Origin: Takakia lepidozioides
Taxonomy: Eukaryota > Streptophyta > Takakiopsida > Takakiales > Takakiaceae
Length of the DNA stretch: 64,000 nucleotides
Direction of reading: 5' to 3'
NCBI GenBank assembly: GCA_030704615.1
Contig: CM060732.1
Coordinates: 79,569,171 to 79,633,170 of the forward strand
The notes under the pieces are model-generated. The model worked only from the letters and a program-made list of their open reading frames with translations. It was not told the origin of the DNA and ran no database searches. Both the position numbers and the translations under genes were made by a program. Below, piece by piece: positions 33,325 through 44,526 of the stretch (the first letter of the stretch is position 1; the number at the start of each line of letters is the position of its first letter).

Positions 33325-35822
33325 AGAAGATCACCTTATGCTTGTGAGTGCGGAGTGTAAGGGTTAGTTTAGTACTTGTGTGTTGAAGAGCTTGGGAAGA
33401 TAGCTCTTGTGTTGCAAGGTGTTACATATATTGTAAAGGAAAATCTTTGTGGTGTTAGGGCTTTGAGAGATATTGCTTTGCCCTAAGGAGGTGGAGAGCT
33501 CAAAGATGGAGCTCTTATAGATCACAAGCCTTTGCAAGGAAAGGTACTTGTGGTGTTACACCAAGGTGTTGGGGAGCTCAAGAAGGAGCTTGTTTGCCAC
33601 AAGATTTGCAAGGATTGCAAGAGGGAAGTCTTGTGTGTGTGGAAACATGGATTCTAGGGTTTGAGAATCATTTCTATGCATTATGGAGTCAATGGTATGT
33701 GCCATGGCTTGAGGAGAGCAACCAAAGGATTGTTAGTGCTCATTTCACTATCAATCTAGGGTTAAGCAAGCTCAATTGTGGATGTTGTGGAAGAGAAGCC
33801 AAGGAGCTACATAGGCTTGGGCTTGAAGACAACAAGGGCAAGCACTTGGAGAGCATTAGGAAGCTCAAGAGGTTTGAAGGGAAGCATATGGGTGAAAATT
33901 CTATCCATGATGATGTGAAACCAAGCCTAGAGCATTGAAGAGCTTGGAGCACATGTAGGAGATCATTGGAGGTGGTCTTCATGAAGAAAAGAGATTGTGG
34001 CTCAAGGCATGCATAGCAATTTCAACCATACATTAGCATGTGACAAGACAAGGAAGGGGAATGTGAAGCTTATGTATTCATTCTCTTTTGGCTTAAGTTT
34101 TGTGGTGGATGGTTGATCAAGCAAATGATGCTTATGTGGAGCATGCTTCCCAAGTGTGGCTTCCAACTTCAAGCTTGATGAGAACTAGAAGGTGAAGGGA
34201 GCAAGTTGATTCCCTTGTGTATGAAGTGATGCATGTGTGGAGCATGCTTTGGGCTTGAGCAAGCTTGAGAGGAATGGCTCTTGAGCTAGCAAGTGAAGGG
34301 AGCTTGAATGACCAAGGCTTGAGAGGAGACAAGGCTTGGTGGCTTGCCAAAGGCGGTACAAGCTTGATTTGGAGTTCCAATGAGAAATTGAGCTTGTTGT
34401 GTGGCCAATGCATTGCTAGTTGAGTTGGAGACAAATTTGAGTAGCTTAAGGTGAAAAAGATCAAGGTAATTTGCCTTGGTACCCCATAGAATTCATGGAT
34501 GCTTGAGGGGATTAAGCATAGAGCCCCAAGGAGCACAAACCCTAGCTTGGTAAGGCTAAACCTCAAGGAAATAGAGGGGGAAGTGGCTAAAGCCTAGAGG
34601 AAAATGGCTAAACCTTGGGGGGAAATAAACTACTCTATGAGGGGGAAATGGCAAGGGGGAATACAAAGGGAATACGTATAGGCCCAGGGGAATACTGGGG
34701 GAATACTATGGCATATTCTCAGGAATATTCCTAGGGAATTTTGGGAACCTATTGGGAACCCATTGGGAACGCATTGGGAACATAGTGACATAGATGAGTC
34801 ATTGGAGGACTGTTTGGAGGACCATTGGGAGTCCTTGGAGGACTGTTTGGGGTCCTTGGAGGTCTGTTTGGAAGACCATTGGGAGTCCTTGGAGGACTGT
34901 TTGGAGGATCATTGGGAGTCCTTGGAGGACTATTTGGAGGACCATTGGGAATCCCTGGAGGACTGTTTGGGGTCCTTGGAGGACCATTTAGAGTTCTTTG
35001 GAGGACCATTTGGGGTCCTTGGAGGCCAATATTTGGCGAGCTTGAGGAGTCTTTGGCGACTTGTGTGAGGGACTATTGGGGTCCTCAAGGGCTAAGTTTT
35101 GGTAGGCTCTTGGGGCCTTGGTGTACTGTTTTGGAGTCCCATCGTGCAAGGATTGGGAGCCTTAGTGAGATTGTTTGAGAGACATATTCTTGAGGGCCCC
35201 TGGAGGGTTATTTGAGAGACCCTTGAAAGGTAGTTTTGTCTATTGTTCAAGCAAGAGAGTGTGGAGATAGGGTAATGGGATGAGAGCATGTTGTGATAGG
35301 AATTGCTTTAGTCTCTCTTCCTTGTAGTCTTCCACCCTCTCTGTAGGCCAAAACCTTTCTGTAGGTGGAGGCAAAAGTCAGTCCGGTTTGGCTGGGGTGT
35401 CATTGCAGGAGCGACATTGTGGAGTGTTTTTGGTGTGGGAGGGTTGCTGTATTGATTTTCTTGTGTTTGGATCCCCTCCGCACCTGCATGCTTGACTATG
35501 TGCCATGTTAGCTTTGTGTGGGCGCTTGTTTTCATAGGAGGTTGGTCCGGATATCACCGGCCAATCCTAGAGCATGCTGTCGGTGGTGAGGCTGGGGTGA
35601 TGACCAGTCAGACCATCATTGTTTCTCTTATGGTGAGGATAGGTTGATGACCAGTAGACCATAGGAGTGCTTGCGGTGGATGCAGATGCAGGTGCAGGTT
35701 TATGTTACGAACCTAGTAGTCTAAGCCATAAGCCGCAACAGGTTCTCTACCCGGTTACCTTGTGGAAAAGGGGATTAGAGACAGGTTTACAACAGGTGTG
35801 GTTGTGAGTTTTTGTCACGGAG
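33325..35822 (+). other. Long leader between 5' LTR and gag
   Basis: About 2.5 kb without a convincing coding frame. Weak frames at 33594-33938 (114 codons) and, on the other strand, 34132-34566 have skewed composition. The block 34745-35030 is a tandem array, described separately. Such long leaders usually carry packaging and translation-control sequences, but no motif here proves that. Confidence 0.5.
34742..35030 (+). repeat. Tandem array with 33-nt and 21-nt units in the gypsy leader
   Basis: Units of TTGGAGGACTGTTTGGAGGA plus CCATTGGGAGTCC (33 nt) alternate with shortened 21-nt units that lack the 12-nt middle. It is preceded by four copies of an 11-nt GGGAACNNATT repeat. All main unit lengths are multiples of three, so several frames stay open; one reads as an 11-residue repeat containing LEDHWESLEDC. 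Whether it is translated is unknown. Confidence 0.8.
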
Positions 35823-37624
35823 GTGCCACCAGTTGCTGAGGAGAGTGCCGGTACGAGCACCAGCGATACTAGTGGGTATACAAGACGAGGTGTGCGGTTT
35901 AGGCCACCTTCACCTTCAGTGTCTTCTGAGGAAGGTTCAGACTCGGAGTCAGGAGGATTCTCGCCGAGGGTGCAAGTTATTTCCATGCCATTGTTGTGGG
36001 ACACAATGGAGGAGATGTACGGAGCTACCAAGGGGCCACGTAGGTACTCTGGAGCTGTGGGCACCATCGAGCTTGATGACTTCATACAAGAGTTTGACAG
36101 TTGCTGTGATTTGCAGCAGATGCGCAATCCACAACTGTTTACGCCTTTAATGGCGTGGAAGGGGCTGTTTCAGCACCTTGAGGGGCCGCCCATGGATGAT
36201 TACCATGAGTTTAGGCGGGGACATGAGGTGGAGATTGAGGAATGGCGGGTGTATTGGTCACCTGACTATGTCTCCATCACTAGAGGCACAAGGGTAGTGG
36301 TGACACCGGCAGCTACACCGGCAGCTTCTGCAAGCAGCAGTGGGACGTCAAGTGGAACAGGAGCTGGGAAGTCCACCCAAGCTCCTGCTGCAGCACCAAC
36401 ACCCGTGCCTGCCTTTAACCCAGTTGTGGAGTTCTTTGAGGAGTTAAGGAGAAACTACCAGGGGATAATGACAGAGAAATTGTGGAGCTTGCAAGAGTTC
36501 CAACGAAAGCCTACTGAGAGTTTAAGGGAGGCTTACACTCGCATGAGGCGCTTGATAAACATAATCCAAGGGGTTACAGAAGCTCAGGCAGTCCAATTCT
36601 GGTATGGGATATTGGACAAAGAGCTGAGGAGAAGGGTGCGGGATGCAACTCTCCTACAAGTGGCCCAACCCACCTTAGCAAACGTGCTTTTGCTGGCAGA
36701 GCGGATAGAGCTCAATATGGTGGAGGAGCGAGTGGTCATGGTGGGATTTGGTAAGGAGACACAACGAAGTGGGGCTCCTAGCCAACAACAACCACTACCC
36801 CAACGTGCTCAAGGCAACAAGGGGGCTCAGGCGAAGCCCAGGGAAGGGCCGAGAGGATCTCAATTGCAGAGGTCTCTTCCTTCATTCTCAGGCCAACAAC
36901 AGTCGGGTGTGACATGTTGGGATTGTGGAGGACCCCATGTTAAGAGAGATTGCCCGGAGAGAGGCACAGGCACATCCTACACAACTACAGTGTGGGCATT
37001 GTGGCAAGTATGGGCATGAAGAGGCCTATTGTTATGACTTGCATCCTGCTACAGCCAGGCCAGTTCCAAGGGAACAATGGTGGCCGAAGACGAGGCAATG
37101 TAGTCCAGAGAGGTAGAGGAGGCAGAGGTCGTGGTAGAGGTCGTAACCAAAACCAAGGAGTACAGGGTCACGGTCAAGGTCATGACCAAGGCATGGTAGA
37201 TAGGCTTGCCCAGCTAGAGCAACGTCTTGCTACCATGGCCACTACTCATGTTGCGCTAGCTCCAAGGCCTGAGGTTCAAGCCCCACCTGCACAACCTCCT
37301 ATGCCTAGGGAAGACCAGATTGGTATGGGTTTCATGTATGGAGCCGCACTTGCAGGACCATTGCATGTGGACTCTGCAGCTGCTGTCACTCAAGCAGCAA
37401 CGCGTGCTCCTGAGCCAAGAGGAGCGGATATGGATTTTGATCCACAAAGACGAGAAACAAATCGGCAGACAAGGCTTCCACAGTCTTTCACATTGGCTGA
37501 GACAGTGCCAACTATGTCATCGATGGCACCCGCTCGCCCAAGTGTGTCAGAGGTAGAGCCACGAGTGCCATTGGGGAGAGTTGGTATGGCTCGGGAAATG
37601 CCAGTGGGTGGTACTGCAAAGTAA
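35823..37624 (+). pseudogene. gag of the DNMT gypsy element, frameshifted
   Basis: The Gag-like frame 35823-37019 opens without a proper ATG (a stop lies just upstream). It has a Ser/Glu-rich N-terminus, an Ala/Pro/Thr linker and a retrotransposon Gag core (FFEELRRNYQG, LREAYTRMRRLINIIQG). A CCHC knuckle, CWDCGGPHVKRDC, follows. Two frame changes near 36960 and 37080 are then needed to read the second knuckle (CGHCGKYGHEEAYC) and an Arg/Gly-rich RNA-binding tail followed by a Gln/Pro-rich region to the TAA at 37622. The composition fits a nucleocapsid. Confidence 0.82.
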
Positions 37625-38624
37625 GGTATAGCCAGAACATTGTTGGGGGCGGCTACGGAAATTTGCCAAGCTTCATTGTTTTCTGCCACGACAATTGCAA
37701 TGTCGGGGATGCGGCCAGCTGCAGTGTTTAGACTAGCAGCTACACTCTGTGAGAGTGGTGATGCATCGGCACTATCTGCGGGAATAGCAGATAAGATGCA
37801 ATGCATGAATGCCCTAGATTCAAGGATGAAGACAGCCACAGCTGCGCCAGCAAGCGGCAGCCGCAAGGTTACAGAAGTTGTCATCTAGGCCAGCCATTGA
37901 GCGCAGTATGGTGACTCCTGGGGTAGTCCTGGTGGACAATCAGGATGGTGTATCTCAGTTGGGTGGCCCAGCCGGGGGGAGGTATAGGCCACTGCGAGTC
38001 TTGTTGGACTCAAGAGCACAGCCATTGAGGTTGGGAAGAGTAGCAATTGCAGGCTTGGGCCTTACAGAGGCGGATTTGGAGCCTTGCCCTTTCCAAATTC
38101 AAACATCTTTGGGTGGTTCAGAGAAGGCACGAGGGATTACACGCCATGAGCTCTTCATTCGATTGCAGCCGGATCATCCTATGGACGGCTCAGTCATAAG
38201 AGCTAAAGCCATTGTTACGGACGCGATGTCCTATGATGTGCTTGTTGGTGGGGCTGTGTTGTACCCCATGGGATTTACTTTGGATTTTTGGGAAGAAACG
38301 GCATCCTACAGGCCGGAATGGCAGTCAGGAGATGGCCAATGTGCACTGCTCCCAGTGCGGTTTATTGGGAATGTAGCGGTGGATCATAGGAACATAATGC
38401 CCACATTGGCTGCATTCTCAGGGGTGGTGGTTTGGTGTGGTGAGCTCTTGGAGGGCAATAGCCATGCAGATGATAGGCCATCACCTGATGAGGACAAACA
38501 ATTGGCATACAAGGCTGATTTGCTTCCTCATGTGCCTGTGCATATTCCACTGTGGGGTACGGTTGGGAATTTGCATCAAGTAGCAGGCGAGTGTGTGCAC
38601 CAAACATGACATGATGCCTTTCCA
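37625..38624 (+). pseudogene. Retropepsin-like aspartic protease of the gypsy element
   Basis: The frame 37878-38609 contains VLLDSRAQP, which aligns with the retropepsin active site normally written DSGA; the glycine has become arginine, which should destroy activity. Downstream, YDVLVGGAVLYPMGFTLDFW matches the flap-distal part of plant gypsy proteases. The frame ends in a TGA at 38607, but the methyltransferase follows in the same frame, so gag-pol was originally continuous here. The section 37625-37877 is a linker in another frame. Confidence 0.75.
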
Positions 38625-40042
38625 TTGGTGAGTGAGGGGAGTTCAGTGACATCACTTGGACCTCCTGAGTTAGCTCCTTTGGACACAGTGCCCATTACCT
38701 GGCAACCACCTGACTCAGGGATTTGTTTGCTAGACTTGTTTGAAGGCATGAGCACTGGGCTTGCAGGAGTATTGCAAGCAGGGATTAAAGTACGCAAGTA
38801 CTTGTATGTGGAGAAGGATGAGATAGCTCAACATATTTCTATGCGCCACATCGCCTTGCTTACACACCGGTATCCTAAGTTGTTGCCTCTCTCAGCAATT
38901 CAAGGGTATCAAAAGGCCTTGCCAGCAGACATTACCTTTTTGGGGGCGGATGATTTGGACCGGCATGGTGCCATTGACTTGGTGATAGCTGGATGGCCTT
39001 GCCAAGGACACTCTCCCGCGGGTCATGAAAATGGCTTGCATGATGCACGATCACATTTGTTTTGGGAGATGTTGAGAGTGTTGCGTGACTTGCAGACAAG
39101 GCGAGTGCAACCTCTAGCCTACATCTTGGAGAATGTTCCTCTTATGGGGGACTCTCGGGCCAGGGTTATGGCCAGTGTGCATCAGGTGCGGTCTTGGATT
39201 GGATCACCGGTGCTATTGGATGCAGCAGCGGTGGGATCACGCGCGCTCGACCTCGATTGTGGTGGACCAATCTTGCACCACCAGAGCTGCTCAAGAGAGC
39301 ATATGATTCCATTCAATGGCTACCCAATCTCACGATTGAGGGCATTTTGGACCAAGGGAGGCAACCACAGAGGGTGCAACATGATGACCGTCCACCTCTA
39401 GCAATGGTCAATCGAGTGGGGCAACCACGTACAGCCTTGCCTATGCTCATGAGTTTTCCCTCGTCTCATGTTTTTCGAGATAATGGTCTTGGGTTGATTT
39501 GGGACAGTGTGCTACAGCAATTGGTGGAGTCCAATGCGGATGAGCATGAGCGGGCAATGGGGTTTGCCACGGGCACTACAGCTGTGCCAGCTTTATCAGA
39601 GGCATCACGACGCCAGGTGTTGGGTCAGGCAATGGATCTAAATTTCTTGACATGGATAATTGGTTTGTGCATGGCTGAGCAACGGAGATTGCAAGCATTG
39701 ATAGCTACTTCTACACTCCCATTGGATGGTGCATCCTCCCTGCCAACCGGGATGGTTGAGGCAGTGAGTGGGGGCGAGCACAAGATCGTGGGTTGGAAAC
39801 ACCCATGGCAGATGTGGGATGAGATGCGCAAAGAGAGAGTCATTGGATCTCTCAAGCAGCAATATGAGGAGTGGGGAGAGCCATACACTGAGGATCAGTT
39901 AGAAGCAAAGGTGACCAATGTTTTTGAAGAGGTTGAGAATGTTTCTTGCTCAGAGGATGTTCTCAAGGTGGCTATGGCGGAGCAAGTGGAGGCTACGCCA
40001 CAATCAGATTGGGCGGACAAGGCCCAAGAGGTTGCTATCTAG
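38625..40042 (+). pseudogene. Cytosine-5 DNA methyltransferase domain inside pol
   Basis: Carries the C5-MTase motifs in canonical order. Motif I, LLDLFEGMSTGLAGVL, binds AdoMet. Motif IV, DLVIAGWPCQGHSPAG, holds the catalytic Cys of PCQ. Motif VI is LENVP. Motif VIII is split by a frameshift near 39245: AAAVGSRA in one frame, then ARPRLWWTNLAP in the next. Motifs IX/X are ERAMGFATG and SRRQVLGQAMDLN. LFEGMSTGL, the ENV context and SRARPRLWW most resemble the DNMT3/DRM side of the family, in unpermuted order. The frameshift looks like a 2-bp slippage in a GC run. After the MTase the frame continues, through one TAG at 40040, directly into the reverse transcriptase, so this was one polyprotein. 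The domain could have methylated the element's own DNA copy or its insertion site; that is inference. Confidence 0.9.
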
Positions 40043-41834
40043 CAACCAAATGATTCGTCTCCTACCTCCAAGCCTGGTGTACCCAAGGTTGCAGTCACTG
40101 AGGACAATTGGGAACTAGATGTTGGACCTACAATCACCGGAGGAGAGAGACGGAGGATCCAGCAATTTCTAAGGGCTTATAGAAATTGCTTTGCCTTCGG
40201 TTTGAAGGATTTGGGGAGTTTGAAGGGTCAGGAGATTCGTATTGATTTGGCAAGTGACACGCCAATCTTTCGAAGGCCCTACCGGTTTAGTGACATAGAG
40301 AGGTCATTGATCCAGTCACGGACTATGGAGTTGTTCGAAGCTGGATTGGTGGAATTGTCAGGCGGGGAGTATGCCTCGGCAACGGTGATGCCAGCTAAGA
40401 AGGATATCTATGGCAATTGGACAGAAAGAAGGATGTGTGGGGACTATCGTCCTGTGAACCGTCAGACTAAGTCCGATAGATATGTCATGCCAACTCCAGA
40501 GGAGATCTTTGATGCCATTAGGCATGCAAAGGTGTTTAGCACATTGGACTTGCGATCCGGTTACCACCAGTTGCCAATCAAAGAGGCTGACAAGCAAAAG
40601 ATGACATTATGGGGGATTGACCAACATGGGAAGGATTGCTTGTACCAATGGCGGTTCTTACCGTTTGAGCTGAAGAATGCTCCTACAGAGTTTCAGAGGG
40701 TCATGGATAGGACTCTCATGGGGCTAGACTTCGTCCGGTGCTACATTGATGACATCATCGTCTTTAGTGCTACGGTTGAGGAGCATGAGAGACACCTTCA
40801 GGTGGTGTTTGAGCGCTTGGGAGCGCACGGGTTGAAATTGCACCCTGGGAAGTGCATGTTCTTCCACAACCAGATTGAGTATCTGGGCCACATGATATAC
40901 CCTGGAGGATTGGGTGTTCAAAAGACGAAGGTGGAGGCCATTGCATGCATTCCACGCCCCATAGATGTTAGTAGAGTTCGTGCTTTCATGGGGTTGGCAA
41001 ACTACTATCGACGGTTTGTCAAGGGATTTAGCAGCATTGCAAAGGCTCTTACCAAGTTGACCAAGGTGGGTCAGGAGTGGCAATGGGAGGAGGAACAGGA
41101 GGAAACCTTTGAGGAACTCAAGGCTCGATTGACTTCTGCACCTATTCTGAGGCGGCCTATTCGGGGGCGGCCTTTCCAGCTACATATGGATTGGAGTATG
41201 TTGGGGATTGGAGCAGTGCTCACACAGGTGGATGATGAGGGATGAGAGTTCGTAGTGGCATATGCTAGCCGCTCGAACAATGATGCCGAGGCGAAGTATA
41301 GTTCATATGAAGTGGAGTGTCTAGATGCGGTATGGGCAGTGGCACATTTCAGATGCTACCTCTATGGCAATCTCTTCACCCTTGTCACGGATCACCAACC
41401 ATTGAAGTGGTTGATGGAGTCAGACAAGTTTACAGGGAAGCTTGCACGGTGGGCACTTATGCTTCAAGAGTACGACTTCCAGGTGGTGCATCGAGCCGGT
41501 ATTGTCAATCGGGATGCAGATGGATTGAGTCGTAATCCATGCACGAGCGAGCATGATGATACTGGAGCTCGGTGGCATGGTGAGACAGATGAGGAGATGG
41601 TGCCAGGATGGCATGCATCTGCCTTTTTGTGCATCCTAGTAATGGGAGCTCAAGCTGGTCCATCCCATAGCATTGGTCAAGTAGATGGTATGCATGATGA
41701 TCCGGAGATCAGTGAGGAGCTTGGTGGTGCTAGGGATGTGCATGAAAATGCAGCAGTGTTGGCCTACCTTTGTACATGAGAGACAACAGCCAGTGTGACT
41801 GCTAAGGAAAGAGATCGGATCCTACAATGAGGGT
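40043..41834 (+). pseudogene. Reverse transcriptase-RNase H of the DNMT gypsy element
   Basis: Ty3/gypsy RT with fingers and palm intact: [30 protein letters not shown], then CYIDDIIVFS with the YIDD catalytic aspartates. The thumb (GLKLHPGKCMFF, YLGHMIYPGGLGV) and connection (ANYYRRFVKGFSSIA) follow. RNase H follows a TGA at 41243: YASRSNNDAEAKYSSYEVECLDAVWA with the Glu, LVTDHQPLKWLM with the Asp, and NRDADGLSR. A TAG at 40040 separates RT from the MTase in the same frame. The frame ends at 41779, and residual coding-like sequence (KERDRIL) runs to about 41834, where the nested minus-strand element begins. The integrase expected next is missing. Confidence 0.92.
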
Positions 41835-43403
41835 GTTCCATACCCAGACTTTGGATTTACACAGAAGGTCCGACAGCGGCCCCGCGATCTTGGCGAAATT
41901 TCTCAAAAACTTCCGGTAATAGGAGGCGAGTCCTAGGAAGGATCGCACTCCCGGGACCGAAGTCGGAGGCTCCCAGTCCAAGATTGCCCTCACCTTCCTG
42001 TCATCCATTCAAATCCCATCCTGTGTAATCACATGCCTCAGGAACTCCACTTTTGTGACCCCGAATTTGCACTTTGAAGCTTTGGCATACAGCTTCCCTT
42101 CTCGCAATTTCTGGAACACCCTTTTGAGGTACTCCAGGTGCTCCTCCTTTGTTTTTGAATACACCAAGATGTCGTCGATGTACAAGATCACAAAGTCGTC
42201 CAACCACTCCTGGAAGAGGTTGTTCATCAGCGTGCTAAAGGTCGCGGGTGCATTGGTGAGCCCAAAAGGCATCACCAAGAATTCATATGAACCATACCTC
42301 GTCCTGCACGCGGTCTTCTCCTCATCTCCTTCCGCCACTCGAATTTGATGATAGCCGGAGCGCAGATCGATCCGGCTGAAAAACTTCGCTCCTGCCAACC
42401 GATCAAAAAGGTCGTCGATCCTTGGCAAAAGGTACCGGTTTTTGATAGTCACCTTATTCAGAGCCCTGTAATCGACACACATCCGCAGCGTCCCATCCTT
42501 CTTGTCTGCAAATAGCACCGGGGCTCCGTAAGGTGACTTACTCGGCCGGATGTACCCCTTTGACATTAGATCCTTGAGCTGAGTCTTCAATTTGACCAAC
42601 TCTCTGTGGCTCAACCGGTAGGGCGCCTTGGCAGGCGGTTCCGATCCCGGTATCACCTCAATCTTGTGGTCAACTCCTCTTCGCGGTGGCAAGCCGCTTG
42701 GCAAATCCTCCGGCATCACATCATGGTATTTCTCCAAAATCCCCTTGATCCAATCTGGGCTCAGCTCTCCATCGCCTTCTCCATTCACTTCTCTAATGTA
42801 AAGCAAAAACTGGGGCTCGTGTGCCTCCTCCACGGCCCACTCCCTTGCTGACAGAAGGTTTATTCGCCCTCCCACGGATTTGGGCGTTTCCGACACTCGT
42901 AAGACCTCGCCACCATTCCCACATGGCAGCGTGACTACTCTCTTGCGGCCATCTATGACCGCTCCGGATTTGCTCAAAAAGGTCATCCCCAAAATGAGAT
43001 CCACTCCATCGATCTCGTAGATGGTGAAGTTCTCACGTCCCTCCCAACTCCCCAGTTGAAGAGGAACATCGAACGCCAACCTTGTCGCCAGTTGTGGTTC
43101 TCCTTTGGCAGAACGCACCTCAATAGAGGCCCCCACGTCACTTGTCGGGAGTCCCAACTTTTGCGCCGCCGCCGGCGTCATGAAGGAGTGCGACGCTCCT
43201 GTGTCCACCAACAACGACACGTTAGTTCCGGATATTATCCCATCCACAAACAATAAGTGACTCCCTTTACGCAATGCGCCAGTTTCCTGATACAACTCAC
43301 AAGAATAGTTGCCTACCTTGCAAGTCCTGGCGACCACCGCTTCCACCAAGTGACTGATGGTATCTTCCGACAGCTCCGTGGTTGCCCGAGTCATGTTCAA
43401 TTG
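41835..43403 (-). pseudogene. Protease-reverse transcriptase of the nested gypsy element
   Basis: The minus-strand frame from 43403 begins just after the gag stop. The protease site [13 protein letters not shown] is intact. RT has [42 protein letters not shown] and the catalytic [13 protein letters not shown] single TGA at 42009 interrupts an otherwise continuous frame; it sits where relatives have Arg, consistent with CGA to TGA. The frame then resumes (SFLGLASYYRKFLRNF) and is lost at the deletion junction near 41835. Confidence 0.9.
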
Positions 43404-44477
43404 TCAGGGTTTCGTGCACTTCTTGGCCATGTGCCCGGGCTCTCCGCAATTGAAACATACTCCATCAAAGGTCGCATTCTGTCCGCCATAAGCCGCTCCA
43501 CCCGCTTTTCCTTTCGAAGCACCGGGTGCCGCCTTGACGTGTGAAGGCCCTCCCTTCGATTTCCACGTGCCATTGTCGCCGCGTGGCCTATCCCACTTCT
43601 TTTCCGGTCGGAAGGAGTCACCTTCCCGCCGGCTCTTATTGTGGTTCAGCTCCGTACGGCCTTGTCTTTCACCCCTAGGGACATCCGAGAAACATTCAGC
43701 CCTCTCAATTGCCTCGTTCAAAGTCTTAGGTGGCTTCTCCTCCAACTTTCGCTTGGCCCATGGGGCCAATCCTGCCACAAAGTTGAAGACCATTTCTGGT
43801 TTCGCCATATCCGCGACTTCGAGCAACAGCACATTGAAAGCCTGGACATATCCCCGAACGTCATCTGTTTGCTTCAAATTCCTCATCTTGTCCCGGGCAA
43901 GCCAGGACGCGTTGAGGGGCACAAACTGTCGCTTCATCAATTCCTTGAATCCACTCCAGTTCAAGGTTTCCGGACTTGGACCTCGGTCTTGAAGGCGTTT
44001 CTGCCACCATTGTTGAGCATAGCCCCTCAAATAGATGGGAGCCACTTCCACCCGATCCTCGTCACTCAACTTGGCCGCCCGGAAGTACTGCTCTAGCTCC
44101 AAGAGCCAGGTGTTGAGTGCCTTCCGATTTTGGACGCCCTCGAAGGTGCCGGGTTCCTTAGGCTTCACCTTAAACTTTGCCTTAGTGGAAGCGGCATTAG
44201 CGGCCTTCAACACGTCTTTCAACGTCCCGCCAAACTGTGCCAACAACCCTTCCCAAAAGGCTGCCGGCATGGGAGGCATCTGTTGGTTTGTCGGAGCTCT
44301 CAAGGATTCCTCGGGCTCCGACTCCTCGGATTCCTCCCGCTCTTGAGCGGCCTCGTTTTCAGAAACATGCATCGCTTTCTCAAACGGCCGCCTCGGTGAC
44401 ACGTCGCCCCCATCGGGCTCACCAGGATCATCATCTTTTGGGCCGTTCCGCTTTCGCTTTGGCTTGCCTGACCCCAT
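43404..44477 (-). pseudogene. gag of the nested gypsy element
   Basis: Starts at ATG 44477 (MGSGKPKRKRN), 47 bases after the primer site. It contains an acidic Glu/Ser stretch, the Gag core (LNTWLLELEQYFRAAKLSD, YAQQWWQKRL) and a single CCHC knuckle CFNCGEPGHMAKKC. It stops at TGA 43404; the protease frame continues in phase, so this is either a natural gag/pol stop or another CGA-to-TGA change. It may be near-intact as Gag, but the element as a whole is defective. Confidence 0.88.
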
Positions 44478-44526
44478 GATGAGGCCAATCCCAATCGCGT
44501 ACTGAACTTTAAGCTCTGATACCAAG

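Noticed and set aside
33594-33938. 114-codon frame in the gypsy leader
   Set aside because: No ATG start, skewed Leu/Lys/Glu composition from GGAGCTCAAGA-type repeats, and no recognisable domain.
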